The position numbers were made by a program, and so were the translations under genes. A model generated the notes under the pieces. The model did no database searches. It saw nothing but the letters and a program-made list of their open reading frames with translations, and was not told the origin of the DNA. A DNA stretch of 64,000 nt from Hyphomonas sp. CY54-11-8 (GTDB lineage Bacteria > Pseudomonadota > Alphaproteobacteria > Caulobacterales > Hyphomonadaceae): positions 1 through 64,000 of the forward strand of contig NZ_AWFD01000003.1 of NCBI RefSeq assembly GCF_000682735.1, written 5' to 3'. Below, one piece after another: positions 54,779-62,720 of this stretch; positions within the stretch are counted from its first letter, which is position 1, and the number at the start of each line of letters is the position of its first letter.

Positions 54779-54953
54779 TCGAACCCCCTTGCAGAACGGC
54801 CCTGTATGTAGGGAAGGCGGGGCTGTTCTGCGAGGGGGCAGGCGCAATTCCCGCTCTCGAATGGCCCACGAATCCGTGAGCGATGTTCACACGCCTTTGC
54901 TTTGCCTGTGTGCGGGGCGCCATGAGACAAGCGGCTTAAAGGGAGACGCCATC

Positions 54954-55475
54954 ATGCTTGCACGAATAAAGAAATACACGCCCATCGCCTACAGCCTCGT
55001 GGCTTCAGCGGTGTTCCTCGATAGTCTGCGGTTCAAATTCACCAATGCGATCGAGACGCAGGTTATTTTCGGTCGGCTCGATGCCTGGGCTGCCAGCTTC
55101 GGCGCGCCCGGCCTGTTCGCCCAGACGGGCCTGTTCAGCCAATATGTCATCGGTACTGCAGAACTGGTGGCGGCAACGCTGCTCCTGCTTGGCCTGTTTC
55201 CCACGCTGCGCCGCCTGCAGACACTCGGCGCGCTGATCGCTGTCGCCGTGATGACCGGCGCGGTGAACTTCCACCTCTGGACGCCGCTGGGCATCGATCC
55301 GAACAATGATGGTGGTGGCCTGTTCGCCATGGCCGTCACGGTCTGGCTCAGCTCGATTGCAATGCTGGCGGCGCGTCGCGAGACCCTTGTCGCCATGCTT
55401 GCCGGTATCGGGAATGTCCTGGTGCCGCCCGTGAAAACATCTCTCCATTCTGAAGCCCGGCACGCCGCTGCCTGA
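54954..55475 (+). CDS. DoxX-like small membrane protein
   Basis: This 173-residue protein has four hydrophobic helices and a DoxX/SURF4-like arrangement (N-terminal TPIAYSLVASAVFLDSL, GTAELVAATLLLLGLF, LGALIAVAVMTGAVNFHLWTP). DoxX proteins are linked to redox or membrane homeostasis; the exact role is unknown. GGGAGACGCC precedes the ATG. It begins a short operon with the YHS protein, opposite a LysR gene that may regulate it. Confidence 0.72.
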   Translation: MLARIKKYTPIAYSLVASAVFLDSLRFKFTNAIETQVIFGRLDAWAASFGAPGLFAQTGLFSQYVIGTAELVAATLLLLGLFPTLRRLQTLGALIAVAVMTGAVNFHLWTPLGIDPNNDGGGLFAMAVTVWLSSIAMLAARRETLVAMLAGIGNVLVPPVKTSLHSEARHAAA

Positions 55476-55545
55476 AGCTTCGACCGGCCGCCACGCCTCA
55501 CCCTTCGCTGGCGGCCGGGCTCACTTCCTGAAAGGATATCTTCCA

Positions 55546-56004
55546 ATGAAACTTCGTCCTCTGTTCCTGGCAGCGTTCGTTGCTTTTGCACCAGTCGCAG
55601 CCTTGGCCCCCACAGCCCATGCGGAGCCGGCAATCTATACCGGCCGGTTCTCGGATACAGCCCTGCAGGGGTATGACCCTGTGGCCTATTTCACCAAAGG
55701 CGAGCCGGTGAAGGGGGCCAAGGAATTCTCCACGGAATATATGGGCGCCACGTTCCAGTTTGCCTCAGCCGCAAACCGCGACGCCTTCCTCGCGGACCCG
55801 GCGGCCTACGCCCCGCAATATGGCGGTTACTGCGCCTGGGCCATGGCCGACGGCAAATACGCCAAGGGTGATGCGAAATACTGGAAGATCGTCGATGGCA
55901 AGCTTTACCTGAACTACAATGCCGGCATTCAGAAAAAGTGGAATGCCGATGTTCCGGGCTTCATCGAAAAGGCAGACGCGCAATGGCAGGACCTGCAGGA
56001 ATAG
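55546..56004 (+). CDS. exported YHS-domain protein
   Basis: This 152-residue protein has a cleavable signal peptide (about 1-26, ending AHA) and a YHS domain (about 40-110; LQGYDPVAYFTKGEPVKGAKEFST, FQFASAANRDAFLADPAAYAPQYGGYCAWAMADG). YHS proteins bind metals or redox cofactors in the periplasm. The ribosome-binding site AAAGGATA is the same as that of the outer-membrane protein at 56118. It follows the DoxX-like gene by 70 bases. Confidence 0.85.
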   Translation: MKLRPLFLAAFVAFAPVAALAPTAHAEPAIYTGRFSDTALQGYDPVAYFTKGEPVKGAKEFSTEYMGATFQFASAANRDAFLADPAAYAPQYGGYCAWAMADGKYAKGDAKYWKIVDGKLYLNYNAGIQKKWNADVPGFIEKADAQWQDLQE

Positions 56005-56117
56005 GTGCCACTACGACAGTCTTGCGTGAATTCTGCGTCATGACTCTCGTTTAACTTGAGGTTGAGGGTAATTAAATCTGAAGGAACAGGTATCCAACAC
56101 TTTGAAAGGATACCTGG

Positions 56118-56726
56118 ATGCGAACTTTCACCTTCCTTATGGCCGCTGCGGCCATCATTCCCTGCGCTTATGCCGAAGGCTCGGACGAGTCCGGCTGGTA
56201 TGCCGGACTGAGCTATGAGCGTTTGCAGGAGACTGACAGTCCCTACGAATATCAGGCGCTGGGCCTGACGGGCGGGTATGACTTCAACCGCTATTTTGGC
56301 GCCGAAGTGACCGCAGCCACCGGCGTTGACGGAGACGGGACTTTCTCACCTTCGAGCACGATTGAATTTAATGGAAATACGGTCACCCTCCCATCCTACC
56401 GGATGTCGGCAGACCTTACACATCGCATTGATCTGATGGGCGTTGGCCATTTGCCTGTGACTGATCGTATCCGTCTTGTCGGCAAGGCCGGGGTATCACA
56501 TTACAAATACGATATTACGCAGGAAACCGGCTCCAGTCCGGATTTTGGAGCCGGCAGGACAAACTCAAGTTCACCGAGTGGGTACGGTTTCGCCGGCAGT
56601 CTGGGGGCCGAGGTTTCCCTAACGGGGGCGACCAGCCTGACCGGTGGCTATAATTACTATGCGGAGCAAGGCACGTCGGACGGTGATGTCGATGGATTCC
56701 AGATCGGCCTGAAGCACCGTTTCTGA
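56118..56726 (+). CDS. outer-membrane beta-barrel protein
   Basis: This 202-residue protein has a signal peptide (about 1-19), then alternating hydrophobic/aromatic strands with Gly/Ser turns and a terminal Phe (GLKHRF), the classical mark of an outer-membrane barrel. It is probably an 8-strand OmpW/OmpA-barrel-like porin. Function is unknown. Upstream, TTAACTTGAGGTTGA at 56051-56065 is a weak CtrA-like match. The gene ends at a bidirectional terminator. Confidence 0.82.
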   Translation: MRTFTFLMAAAAIIPCAYAEGSDESGWYAGLSYERLQETDSPYEYQALGLTGGYDFNRYFGAEVTAATGVDGDGTFSPSSTIEFNGNTVTLPSYRMSADLTHRIDLMGVGHLPVTDRIRLVGKAGVSHYKYDITQETGSSPDFGAGRTNSSSPSGYGFAGSLGAEVSLTGATSLTGGYNYYAEQGTSDGDVDGFQIGLKHRF

Positions 56727-56756
56727 GCGCTCCTTCTCTGACCTTCCGAAAATAAA

Positions 56757-56788
56757 AAAAGCGGACGTGGTTTCCCGCGTCCGCTTTT
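56757..56788. terminator. bidirectional intrinsic terminator
   Basis: AAAAGCGGACG (56757-56767) pairs with CGTCCGCTTTT (56778-56788) around a 10-base loop, with a T run on both strands. It serves the convergent outer-membrane and histone-like genes. Confidence 0.85.
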
Positions 56789-56809
56789 CCTGGAACTTTA
56801 TTGTCCGGC

Positions 56810-57103
56810 TTACTTTTTCTTCGCAGCCGGTTTCTTCGCAGCAGGCTTCTTGGCGGCGGCCGGCTTCTTTGCAGCAGGCTTGGCAGCTTTCGGAGCAGCT
56901 TTTTTCACGGCCGGCTTCGCAGCCGGTTTCTTTGCAACCGGCTTCTTTGCGACAGCAGGTTTCTTTGCGGCCGGCTTTTTGGCGGCAGCGGTCTTCGTTG
57001 CAGTCGCAGCCTTAGCGGCCGGTTTCTTCGCGACCGGCTTTTTCACGGCTGGCTTTTTTGCCGCCGGTTTTTTCGCAGCCGGTTTTTTCGTTGCAGTTGC
57101 CAT
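56810..57103 (-). CDS. lysine/alanine/proline-rich histone-H1-like protein
   Basis: This 97-residue protein consists almost wholly of AAKKP-type repeats (Ala, Lys, Pro, Val, Thr), resembling the C-terminal tail of eukaryotic histone H1 and bacterial AlgP/Hc1-like proteins. It is strongly basic and should bind DNA non-specifically, compacting the nucleoid. AGGAGATCGGAC precedes the ATG. It has no globular domain. It is convergent with the outer-membrane barrel gene and separated from it by a terminator. The repeat makes the gene length prone to variation between strains. Confidence 0.85.
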   Translation of the reverse strand: MATATKKPAAKKPAAKKPAVKKPVAKKPAAKAATATKTAAAKKPAAKKPAVAKKPVAKKPAAKPAVKKAAPKAAKPAAKKPAAAKKPAAKKPAAKKK

Positions 57104-57208
57104 GTCCGATCTCCTGTCAGTGGCAAATTTCTCACTACTGTGATTCGCGCGAACTCAACTCCAGATTTTCGCCTGTGAAGAGAGGCGAAACACGCCTTCC
57201 GTGTGCGG

Positions 57209-58132
57209 TCAATGATCTTTTTCTGACCAGGCTTTCATGATGTGGTGGGCGATGGCCATCGGCGGCGGCCCGAAGATCTCTTCATGAGAGTGGTTCAGAA
57301 TCCGGACCATCTCTTCGCGCGTCACCCAGCGGGCCGTTTCGATTTCTTTCTCATCGATCGAAATGTCGAACCCTTCCGCTTCCAGGATGAGGCCGACCAT
57401 CAACGAAGAGGGGAAGGGCCAGGGCTGGCACGCGACATACTCTGCGCTCGCAGCATCAGTAACTACACCAGCTTCCTCGAAAATTTCGCGCGCCGCCGCT
57501 TGCTCAATCGTTTCTCCGGGTTCGCAGAATCCGGCGAGGCAGGAATAGAAACCCGGCGGCCACATCTTCTGTCTTCCGATCAGCGCCTTGCCATCTTTTA
57601 CCGCCAGCATGATCGCGACGGGATCGGTGCGAGGGAAATGTTCGGCGCCGCACGACGGGCATTGCCGTTTCCATCCGGCTTCGACCATCGCACTTTCCGC
57701 ACCGCATTTTGAGCAGAACCTGTGGCTCTGGTGCCACATGAAAATCGACCGCGCGGTCGAGGCGCAGTTGCCATCCATCTCCGGAATCAATCCGGCAGCC
57801 GCACGGAAATCGAGAAATTTTCCCGCGCCCGCGATCAGCGATCCATCATGATCGAAACGTTCTGGCAGGTCGATCGCGAACACGGGCGTCCCGGCCTTGT
57901 CCTCTCCCAGAAAGAGGCGAGGCGATCCCGGAGAAATGCGTGCTGCTTCCGGCCCCATCCAGACCAGCCCACTCTCACGGCCCGGATGCACGAAGGGTTC
58001 GCCATTCTTCATCAGCAGAACGAGCACGTCTTCGCGCGCAAAGGCTTCTTCCAGCCAGGCCTCGTCCAGCCGCCGGTGCGCGGCACGATCTATCGGTTTC
58101 GCCGCAAGCGGCATATCGTTTGAGTTCGTCAT
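57209..58132 (-). CDS. nudC: NAD(H) pyrophosphatase
   Basis: This 307-residue Nudix enzyme hydrolyses NADH to NMNH and AMP and may remove NAD caps from RNA. It has a zinc ribbon (C140, C143, C158, C161), the Nudix box GFCEPGETIEQAAAREIFEEAGV (201-223) and the NADH-specific motif QPWPFPSS downstream. Length is that of the longer alphaproteobacterial form. Regulation is not apparent. An alternative start at Met7 exists. Confidence 0.95.
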   Translation of the reverse strand: MTNSNDMPLAAKPIDRAAHRRLDEAWLEEAFAREDVLVLLMKNGEPFVHPGRESGLVWMGPEAARISPGSPRLFLGEDKAGTPVFAIDLPERFDHDGSLIAGAGKFLDFRAAAGLIPEMDGNCASTARSIFMWHQSHRFCSKCGAESAMVEAGWKRQCPSCGAEHFPRTDPVAIMLAVKDGKALIGRQKMWPPGFYSCLAGFCEPGETIEQAAAREIFEEAGVVTDAASAEYVACQPWPFPSSLMVGLILEAEGFDISIDEKEIETARWVTREEMVRILNHSHEEIFGPPPMAIAHHIMKAWSEKDH

Positions 58133-58193
58133 GCAACGCGCATGCAGCAGCTTTTGACCGTGATCAAGACGGCACCGCGCGGAAGCTTCCTGA

Positions 58194-58769
58194 TCAGGCG
58201 GTCACGGACTCGCGCTGGCCAGCATGTTTGCCCTCGCAGATCTCCTCAACGATCTTGGCATTGAACTGGTCAAGGTCATCCGGATTGCGCGAGGTGACGA
58301 GTCCTTCGTCCACGACAACCGCTTCGTCGGTCACGACAGCGCCGGCATTTTTCAGGTCCTGCTGGATCGCGGCGAAACCCGTCATTTTACGGCCATTCAC
58401 CAGGCCGGCCGAAATGAGGACCTGCGGTCCGTGGCAGATTGCGAAGACCGGTTTCTTCTGCTCAAAGAAAGCCGAGACGAATGCAAGGGCTCTGCTGTTC
58501 CGGCGCAGCGCGTCCGGATTGAACAGGCCGCCCGGAATGAGCAGCGCATCGAAATCTTCCGCCTTCGCCTCGTCCAGTTTCACATCCACATCAAACCAGT
58601 CACCGTGTTCGCGGTGCTTGTTGCCCTGGATGCGCTGATCGTTCGGCGACACGATCTTGCAGGTGCCGCCTGCATTCTCGATGGCTTCTTTCGGCGAGGT
58701 CAGCTCGATCTGCTCAAATCCGTCGGTTGCGAGAATGGCGAGGGTGCGGTTTTCGGCACGTTTCGTCAT
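58194..58769 (-). CDS. DJ-1/PfpI-family protein
   Basis: This 191-residue protein matches the type 1 glutamine amidotransferase-like DJ-1/PfpI fold with the nucleophile elbow AICHGPQ (reactive Cys near 114) and an acidic partner in the first strand region (GFEQIELTSP). Members act as deglycases, glyoxalases or chaperones under stress; the exact activity cannot be told. AGGAATCATC-like sequence before the ATG gives a fair ribosome-binding site. Confidence 0.88.
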   Translation of the reverse strand: MTKRAENRTLAILATDGFEQIELTSPKEAIENAGGTCKIVSPNDQRIQGNKHREHGDWFDVDVKLDEAKAEDFDALLIPGGLFNPDALRRNSRALAFVSAFFEQKKPVFAICHGPQVLISAGLVNGRKMTGFAAIQQDLKNAGAVVTDEAVVVDEGLVTSRNPDDLDQFNAKIVEEICEGKHAGQRESVTA

Positions 58770-59015
58770 GATGAATCCTTTCCTGCTAATTTGGCGCGCG
58801 GATTGTGTCGCGCGGTCCCGTCCAGCCCTGTACCTTATCAATGAGTGGCGCAGGGCTCTGTTCCATGACGATTGCAACAGGAAGCGGAGCCTTTGCCGAT
58901 ATAGCAGCTGTTCAGCTCCTGGGGCCTTTCTGACACTTGGGCATAGCCAAACCGTGCGGCATCCTGTACCGGGCGCGGGAATTCCCCTTTCTTACCTCCC
59001 GAAAGCCTGCCGTAC

Positions 59016-60845
59016 ATGTCCACGCCTATCGAAAAAATGCGTAACATCGCCATCATCGCCCACGTCGACCACGGGAAGACGACGCTGGTGGATGAGCTCC
59101 TCAAACAGTCCGGCACCTTCCGTGAAAACGAGAAGACGGCTGAGCGGATGATGGATTCCAACGATCTGGAAAAAGAGCGTGGCATCACCATTCTCGCCAA
59201 GACGACGTCGGTCGAGTGGAACGGCTACCGCATCAACATCGTCGACACGCCCGGACACGCCGATTTCGGCGGTGAGGTGGAGCGTATCCTTCACATGGTG
59301 GACGGCGCTATCGTTCTGGTCGACGCTGCCGAAGGCCCGATGCCGCAGACCAAGTTCGTCGTTTCCAAGGCGCTGAAAGTCGGTCTGAAGCCGATCGTTG
59401 CCGTGAACAAGATCGACAAGCCGGAGCGCCGCCCGGACGAAGTGGTCAACGAAGTCTTCGACCTCTTCGCCAACCTCGACGCCACCGACGAGCAGCTCGA
59501 CTTCCCGATCCTCTACGGCTCGGCCAAGCAGGGCTGGATGTCGAGCCAGTACGAAACGGCGAAGGCCAACATGGACGAGCTGTTCCAGCTGGTCGTGGAC
59601 CATGTGCCGGTGCCGAAAGTGGAAGAGGGCCCGTTCCGCTTCCTCGCCACCACGATTTCCGCCGACAACTTCCTCGGCCGCATCCTGACGGGCCGTGTGG
59701 CCTCCGGCAGCATCAAGCCGAACCAGACGATCAAGGTGCTGAACCGCGAAGGCGGTCTCGTTGAGCAGGGCCGCGTCTCGAAAGTGCTCGCCTTCCGCGG
59801 ACTGGAGCGCGTGCCGGTCGAAGAAGCGCAGGCTGGTGACATCGTTTCGCTGGCCGGCATGACCAAGGCGAACGTCGCCGACACGTTCTGCGACCCGTCC
59901 GTCACCGAGCCGATCGCCGCTCAGCCGATTGACCCGCCGACCATCTCCATGACCTTCCGCGTCAACGACAGCCCGCTTGCCGGCACCGAAGGCACCAAGG
60001 TGACCAGCCGCATGATCTGGGACCGCCTGCTGAAGGAAGCCGAAGGCAACGTCGCGCTGAAAGTGGAACGCGCCTCGGATGCTGAAGCGTTCACCGTGTC
60101 CGGCCGGGGCGAACTCCAGCTGGCCGTCCTCATCGAGACGATGCGCCGTGAAGGCTTCGAACTTGGGGTCTCGCGTCCGCAGGTCGTGATGCAGGAAGAC
60201 GAGAGCGGCAACAAGCTGGAGCCGATCGAGGAAGTCGTTATCGACGTCGATGATGAGCATTCCGGGATCGTCGTGCAGAAACTGTCCGAGCGCAAAGCCG
60301 ACATGCTAGACATGCGCCCCTCCGGCGCGGGCCGCACGCGCATGGTGTTCCACGCCCCGACGCGCGGCCTGATCGGTTACCAGGGCGAGCTGCTGTCTGA
60401 CACGCGCGGCACCGCGATCATGAACCGCGTCTTCCACGAATACGCCCCGCACAAGGGTAAGATCCAGGGTCGTCACACCGGCGTGCTGATCGCGATGGAG
60501 CAGGGGGAGGCCGTGGCCTTCGCGCTCTGGAACCTCGAAGACCGTGGGCCGATGATGATCCATCCGGGCGACAAGGTGTATGGCGGCATGATCATCGGCG
60601 AGCACACGCGCGACAATGATCTCGAAGTGAACGTCCTCAAGGGCAAGAAGCTGACCAACATGCGCGCGTCGGGCTCTGACGAAGCCGTGCGCCTGACGCC
60701 GCCGCTTCAGATGACGCTGGAAAAGTCGCTGGCCTACATCGCCGACGACGAACTCGTGGAAGTCACGCCGGAGAACATCCGCCTGCGCAAAATCTTCCTC
60801 GACCCGCACGAGCGCAAGCGTAACGCCAAGAAGGCCGAAGCCTGA
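59016..60845 (+). CDS. typA: translational GTPase TypA/BipA
   Basis: This 609-residue ribosome-binding GTPase shows G1 AHVDHGKTT (15-23), G2/G3 RGITI and [14 protein letters not shown], and G4 [12 protein letters not shown], followed by EF-G-like domains and the TypA C-terminal domain (about 485-609). It is needed for ribosome assembly and stress or low-temperature growth. Length matches the family exactly. It stands alone, with the Lrp gene convergent downstream. Confidence 0.98.
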   Translation: MSTPIEKMRNIAIIAHVDHGKTTLVDELLKQSGTFRENEKTAERMMDSNDLEKERGITILAKTTSVEWNGYRINIVDTPGHADFGGEVERILHMVDGAIVLVDAAEGPMPQTKFVVSKALKVGLKPIVAVNKIDKPERRPDEVVNEVFDLFANLDATDEQLDFPILYGSAKQGWMSSQYETAKANMDELFQLVVDHVPVPKVEEGPFRFLATTISADNFLGRILTGRVASGSIKPNQTIKVLNREGGLVEQGRVSKVLAFRGLERVPVEEAQAGDIVSLAGMTKANVADTFCDPSVTEPIAAQPIDPPTISMTFRVNDSPLAGTEGTKVTSRMIWDRLLKEAEGNVALKVERASDAEAFTVSGRGELQLAVLIETMRREGFELGVSRPQVVMQEDESGNKLEPIEEVVIDVDDEHSGIVVQKLSERKADMLDMRPSGAGRTRMVFHAPTRGLIGYQGELLSDTRGTAIMNRVFHEYAPHKGKIQGRHTGVLIAMEQGEAVAFALWNLEDRGPMMIHPGDKVYGGMIIGEHTRDNDLEVNVLKGKKLTNMRASGSDEAVRLTPPLQMTLEKSLAYIADDELVEVTPENIRLRKIFLDPHERKRNAKKAEA

Positions 60846-60852
60846 TCTGACA

Positions 60853-61305
60853 TCAGGCGCGTTCGTCCTTGGGCGAACCCATCACGATGTACGACGTGAT
60901 GGAGCTGACTTGCGGCACCGTACCAAGCACTTCCGTGTGGAAATGCTTATACGCCGCCAGGTCCGCCGCCTCGACGCGGAGCAGGTATTCGATCGTGCCC
61001 GTCACATTGTGGCATTCGCGGACTTCCGGCGCGCGCTGCATGGCCTTTTCGAAGGCTGTCTGATCGGCTTTCGTGTGGCGTGACAGGCCGACCGTGATGT
61101 AGGCAACGAAGCCATTGCCTGTTGCGGCACGGTCGACCACGGCGCGATAGCCCGTGATGACGCCGGTGCGTTCCAGTTCCTGCACCCGGCGCAAACAGGC
61201 CGAGGGGGACAAGCCGACTTTTTCGGCCAGATCCAGATTGCTGATCCGCCCATTCGCCTGAAGCTCGCGCAATATATTGCGGTTTATGGTATCAATTTCC
61301 GTCAT
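60853..61305 (-). CDS. Lrp/AsnC-family regulator
   Basis: This 150-residue regulator has an N-terminal helix-turn-helix (NRNILRELQANGRISNLDLAEKVGLSPSACLRRVQELERTG, in parts) and an amino-acid-sensing RAM domain (about 70-145, YLLRVEAADLAAYKHF). It is divergent from a LysE-type exporter with 72 bases between starts, the typical layout of an amino-acid export regulator. The ATG at 61305 is preferred over a TTG at 61335. Confidence 0.92.
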   Translation of the reverse strand: MTEIDTINRNILRELQANGRISNLDLAEKVGLSPSACLRRVQELERTGVITGYRAVVDRAATGNGFVAYITVGLSRHTKADQTAFEKAMQRAPEVRECHNVTGTIEYLLRVEAADLAAYKHFHTEVLGTVPQVSSITSYIVMGSPKDERA

Positions 61306-61377
61306 GAATTGTGAAAATAGTGTCTCGTTGAGCAAATATGCAAGTACATTGCGTCATGGCTCGCATAAAGTTGCGCC

Positions 61378-62004
61378 ATGATGCCGTTTGAACTCCTCCT
61401 TGCACTTTTCGTGTTCGCGTTCGTTGCCTCCATCACGCCGGGGCCGAACAATCTGATGCTGATGGCATCGGGCACCAATTTCGGCCTGAAGCGGACATTG
61501 CCGCACATGGCCGGGGTCACGGTCGGGTTCACCCTGATGATCGTGCTGGTCGGACTGGGGCTGGCGCAGATTTTCGATGCCTTCCCGGTGACTTTGCTGG
61601 TCCTGAAGGGCGTCAGCGCCGCTTACCTGCTTTACCTCGCCTGGAAGATTGCCAATGCCGCCCCGCCGCCGGACGCGGCCATGGAGGCAAACACGGGCAA
61701 GCCGTTCAGTTTCGTGCAGGCGGCGGCCTTCCAGTGGGTCAACCCGAAGGCCTGGGCGATGGCCCTGACGGCGATCAGTGCCTACACGCTGCCGGACCAT
61801 CCCTTCATCAGCCTTGCGATCATGGCGGGCATCTTCGCCGGCATCAGCCTGTTCAGCACGTCCACCTGGACGGTCATGGGCACGCAGGTTCGGCGGTTCC
61901 TGCACAGCCCCCTCCGGCTGCGGATTTTCAACATCGCGGCATCGCTGCTTCTGGTCGCCACCCTGTGGCCAATCCTGACCTCAGGCGATCTTGCCGCGCA
62001 TTGA
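61378..62004 (+). CDS. LysE/RhtB-family amino-acid exporter
   Basis: This 208-residue, roughly six-helix protein has the LysE/RhtB N-terminal motif SITPGPNNLMLMASGTNFGLKRT and the family's AAFQWVNPKAWAMAL segment. It exports amino acids or related compounds such as homoserine lactones. It is probably controlled by the divergent Lrp-family regulator. Confidence 0.92.
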   Translation: MMPFELLLALFVFAFVASITPGPNNLMLMASGTNFGLKRTLPHMAGVTVGFTLMIVLVGLGLAQIFDAFPVTLLVLKGVSAAYLLYLAWKIANAAPPPDAAMEANTGKPFSFVQAAAFQWVNPKAWAMALTAISAYTLPDHPFISLAIMAGIFAGISLFSTSTWTVMGTQVRRFLHSPLRLRIFNIAASLLLVATLWPILTSGDLAAH

Positions 62005-62079
62005 AGCGGCAAGGCCATCGGAACCGGAGGCGGTTTGAGACGTTTGTTCCCGGACTCATAAGAACCGGGAGCGTGCGCC

Positions 62080-62265
62080 ATGTCGTCTTTTTCTCTCTAC
62101 CTGTTCGGCTTCGTCATCTTCATCGCCGGACTGGCCTATGGTGCCTTCCTCCTCGGCATCGCGCCAAGCTGGATCGCCGTCGGCGCCTTCATCCTGTTTG
62201 GCCTTGGCATTGTGACCGGAGTTGGCAAGACGCGGACACGCGACGAGTCGCCAGCCGGCGACTAG
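62080..62265 (+). CDS. small two-helix membrane protein
   Basis: This 61-residue protein has two membrane helices (about 6-24 and 30-48) and a short charged C-terminus (KTRTRDESPAGD). No family is recognised. ACCGGGAGCG sits before the ATG. It may be expressed with the LysE-type exporter, 75 bases upstream. Confidence 0.6.
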   Translation: MSSFSLYLFGFVIFIAGLAYGAFLLGIAPSWIAVGAFILFGLGIVTGVGKTRTRDESPAGD

Positions 62266-62312
62266 CGCTGTCCGTGCGGAGCGCCGGGGTCAAAGGCAGG
62301 GCCCGCGGCGCT

Positions 62313-62720
62313 TCAGGCGGGCAGGGGCTGGGAGAGGCGCGAAACGTCGGCAAGCACTGACGTCCACGCCGCCTCCATCAACGGCGACCAGTCGCTGCCC
62401 GCCACTTCTTTCGTCACATCGCGGATGATGTCGAAGAAGACCTCGAACATGCCGGCGGGCACATCATAGGTGTCGTGATTCACCCGTTCCGACCGGATCA
62501 CGGTTTCGGCCAGCGTGCCGGGGCCGTCCGCCAGATCGATCAGGCATTCAAACGCCTGGCTCAGCATCGAGCCGCGCACCCCGCCATCCGTATCCATCAG
62601 GAACAGGTCTTCGAGATCCGGATAGGCCGCGAACAGCCGCGCATATACTTGTTCCGTCACATCCCCGGCCCGCTCAGAGAGCAGGCCAAGGCTGTCAACA
62701 AGGGCTGGATGTTCGGGCAT
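62313..62720 (-). CDS. globin
   Basis: This 135-residue haem protein fits the globin fold: an A-helix region ALVDSLGLLSERAGDVTEQVYARLF, the typical FPDLEDLF-like turn, the proximal His in VNHDTYDVP (about H82) and the H-helix MEAAWTSVLADVSR. It may bind oxygen or nitric oxide, or sense a gas. Its start overlaps the stop of the S9 peptidase gene by one base (TGATG), so the two are coupled. Confidence 0.82.
   Translation of the reverse strand: MPEHPALVDSLGLLSERAGDVTEQVYARLFAAYPDLEDLFLMDTDGGVRGSMLSQAFECLIDLADGPGTLAETVIRSERVNHDTYDVPAGMFEVFFDIIRDVTKEVAGSDWSPLMEAAWTSVLADVSRLSQPLPA

Noticed and set aside
56810-57103. Repeat tract as CRISPR or minisatellite
   Set aside because: The repeats are in-frame codons for AAKKP-like units under a proper ribosome-binding site, with no uniform spacer structure.
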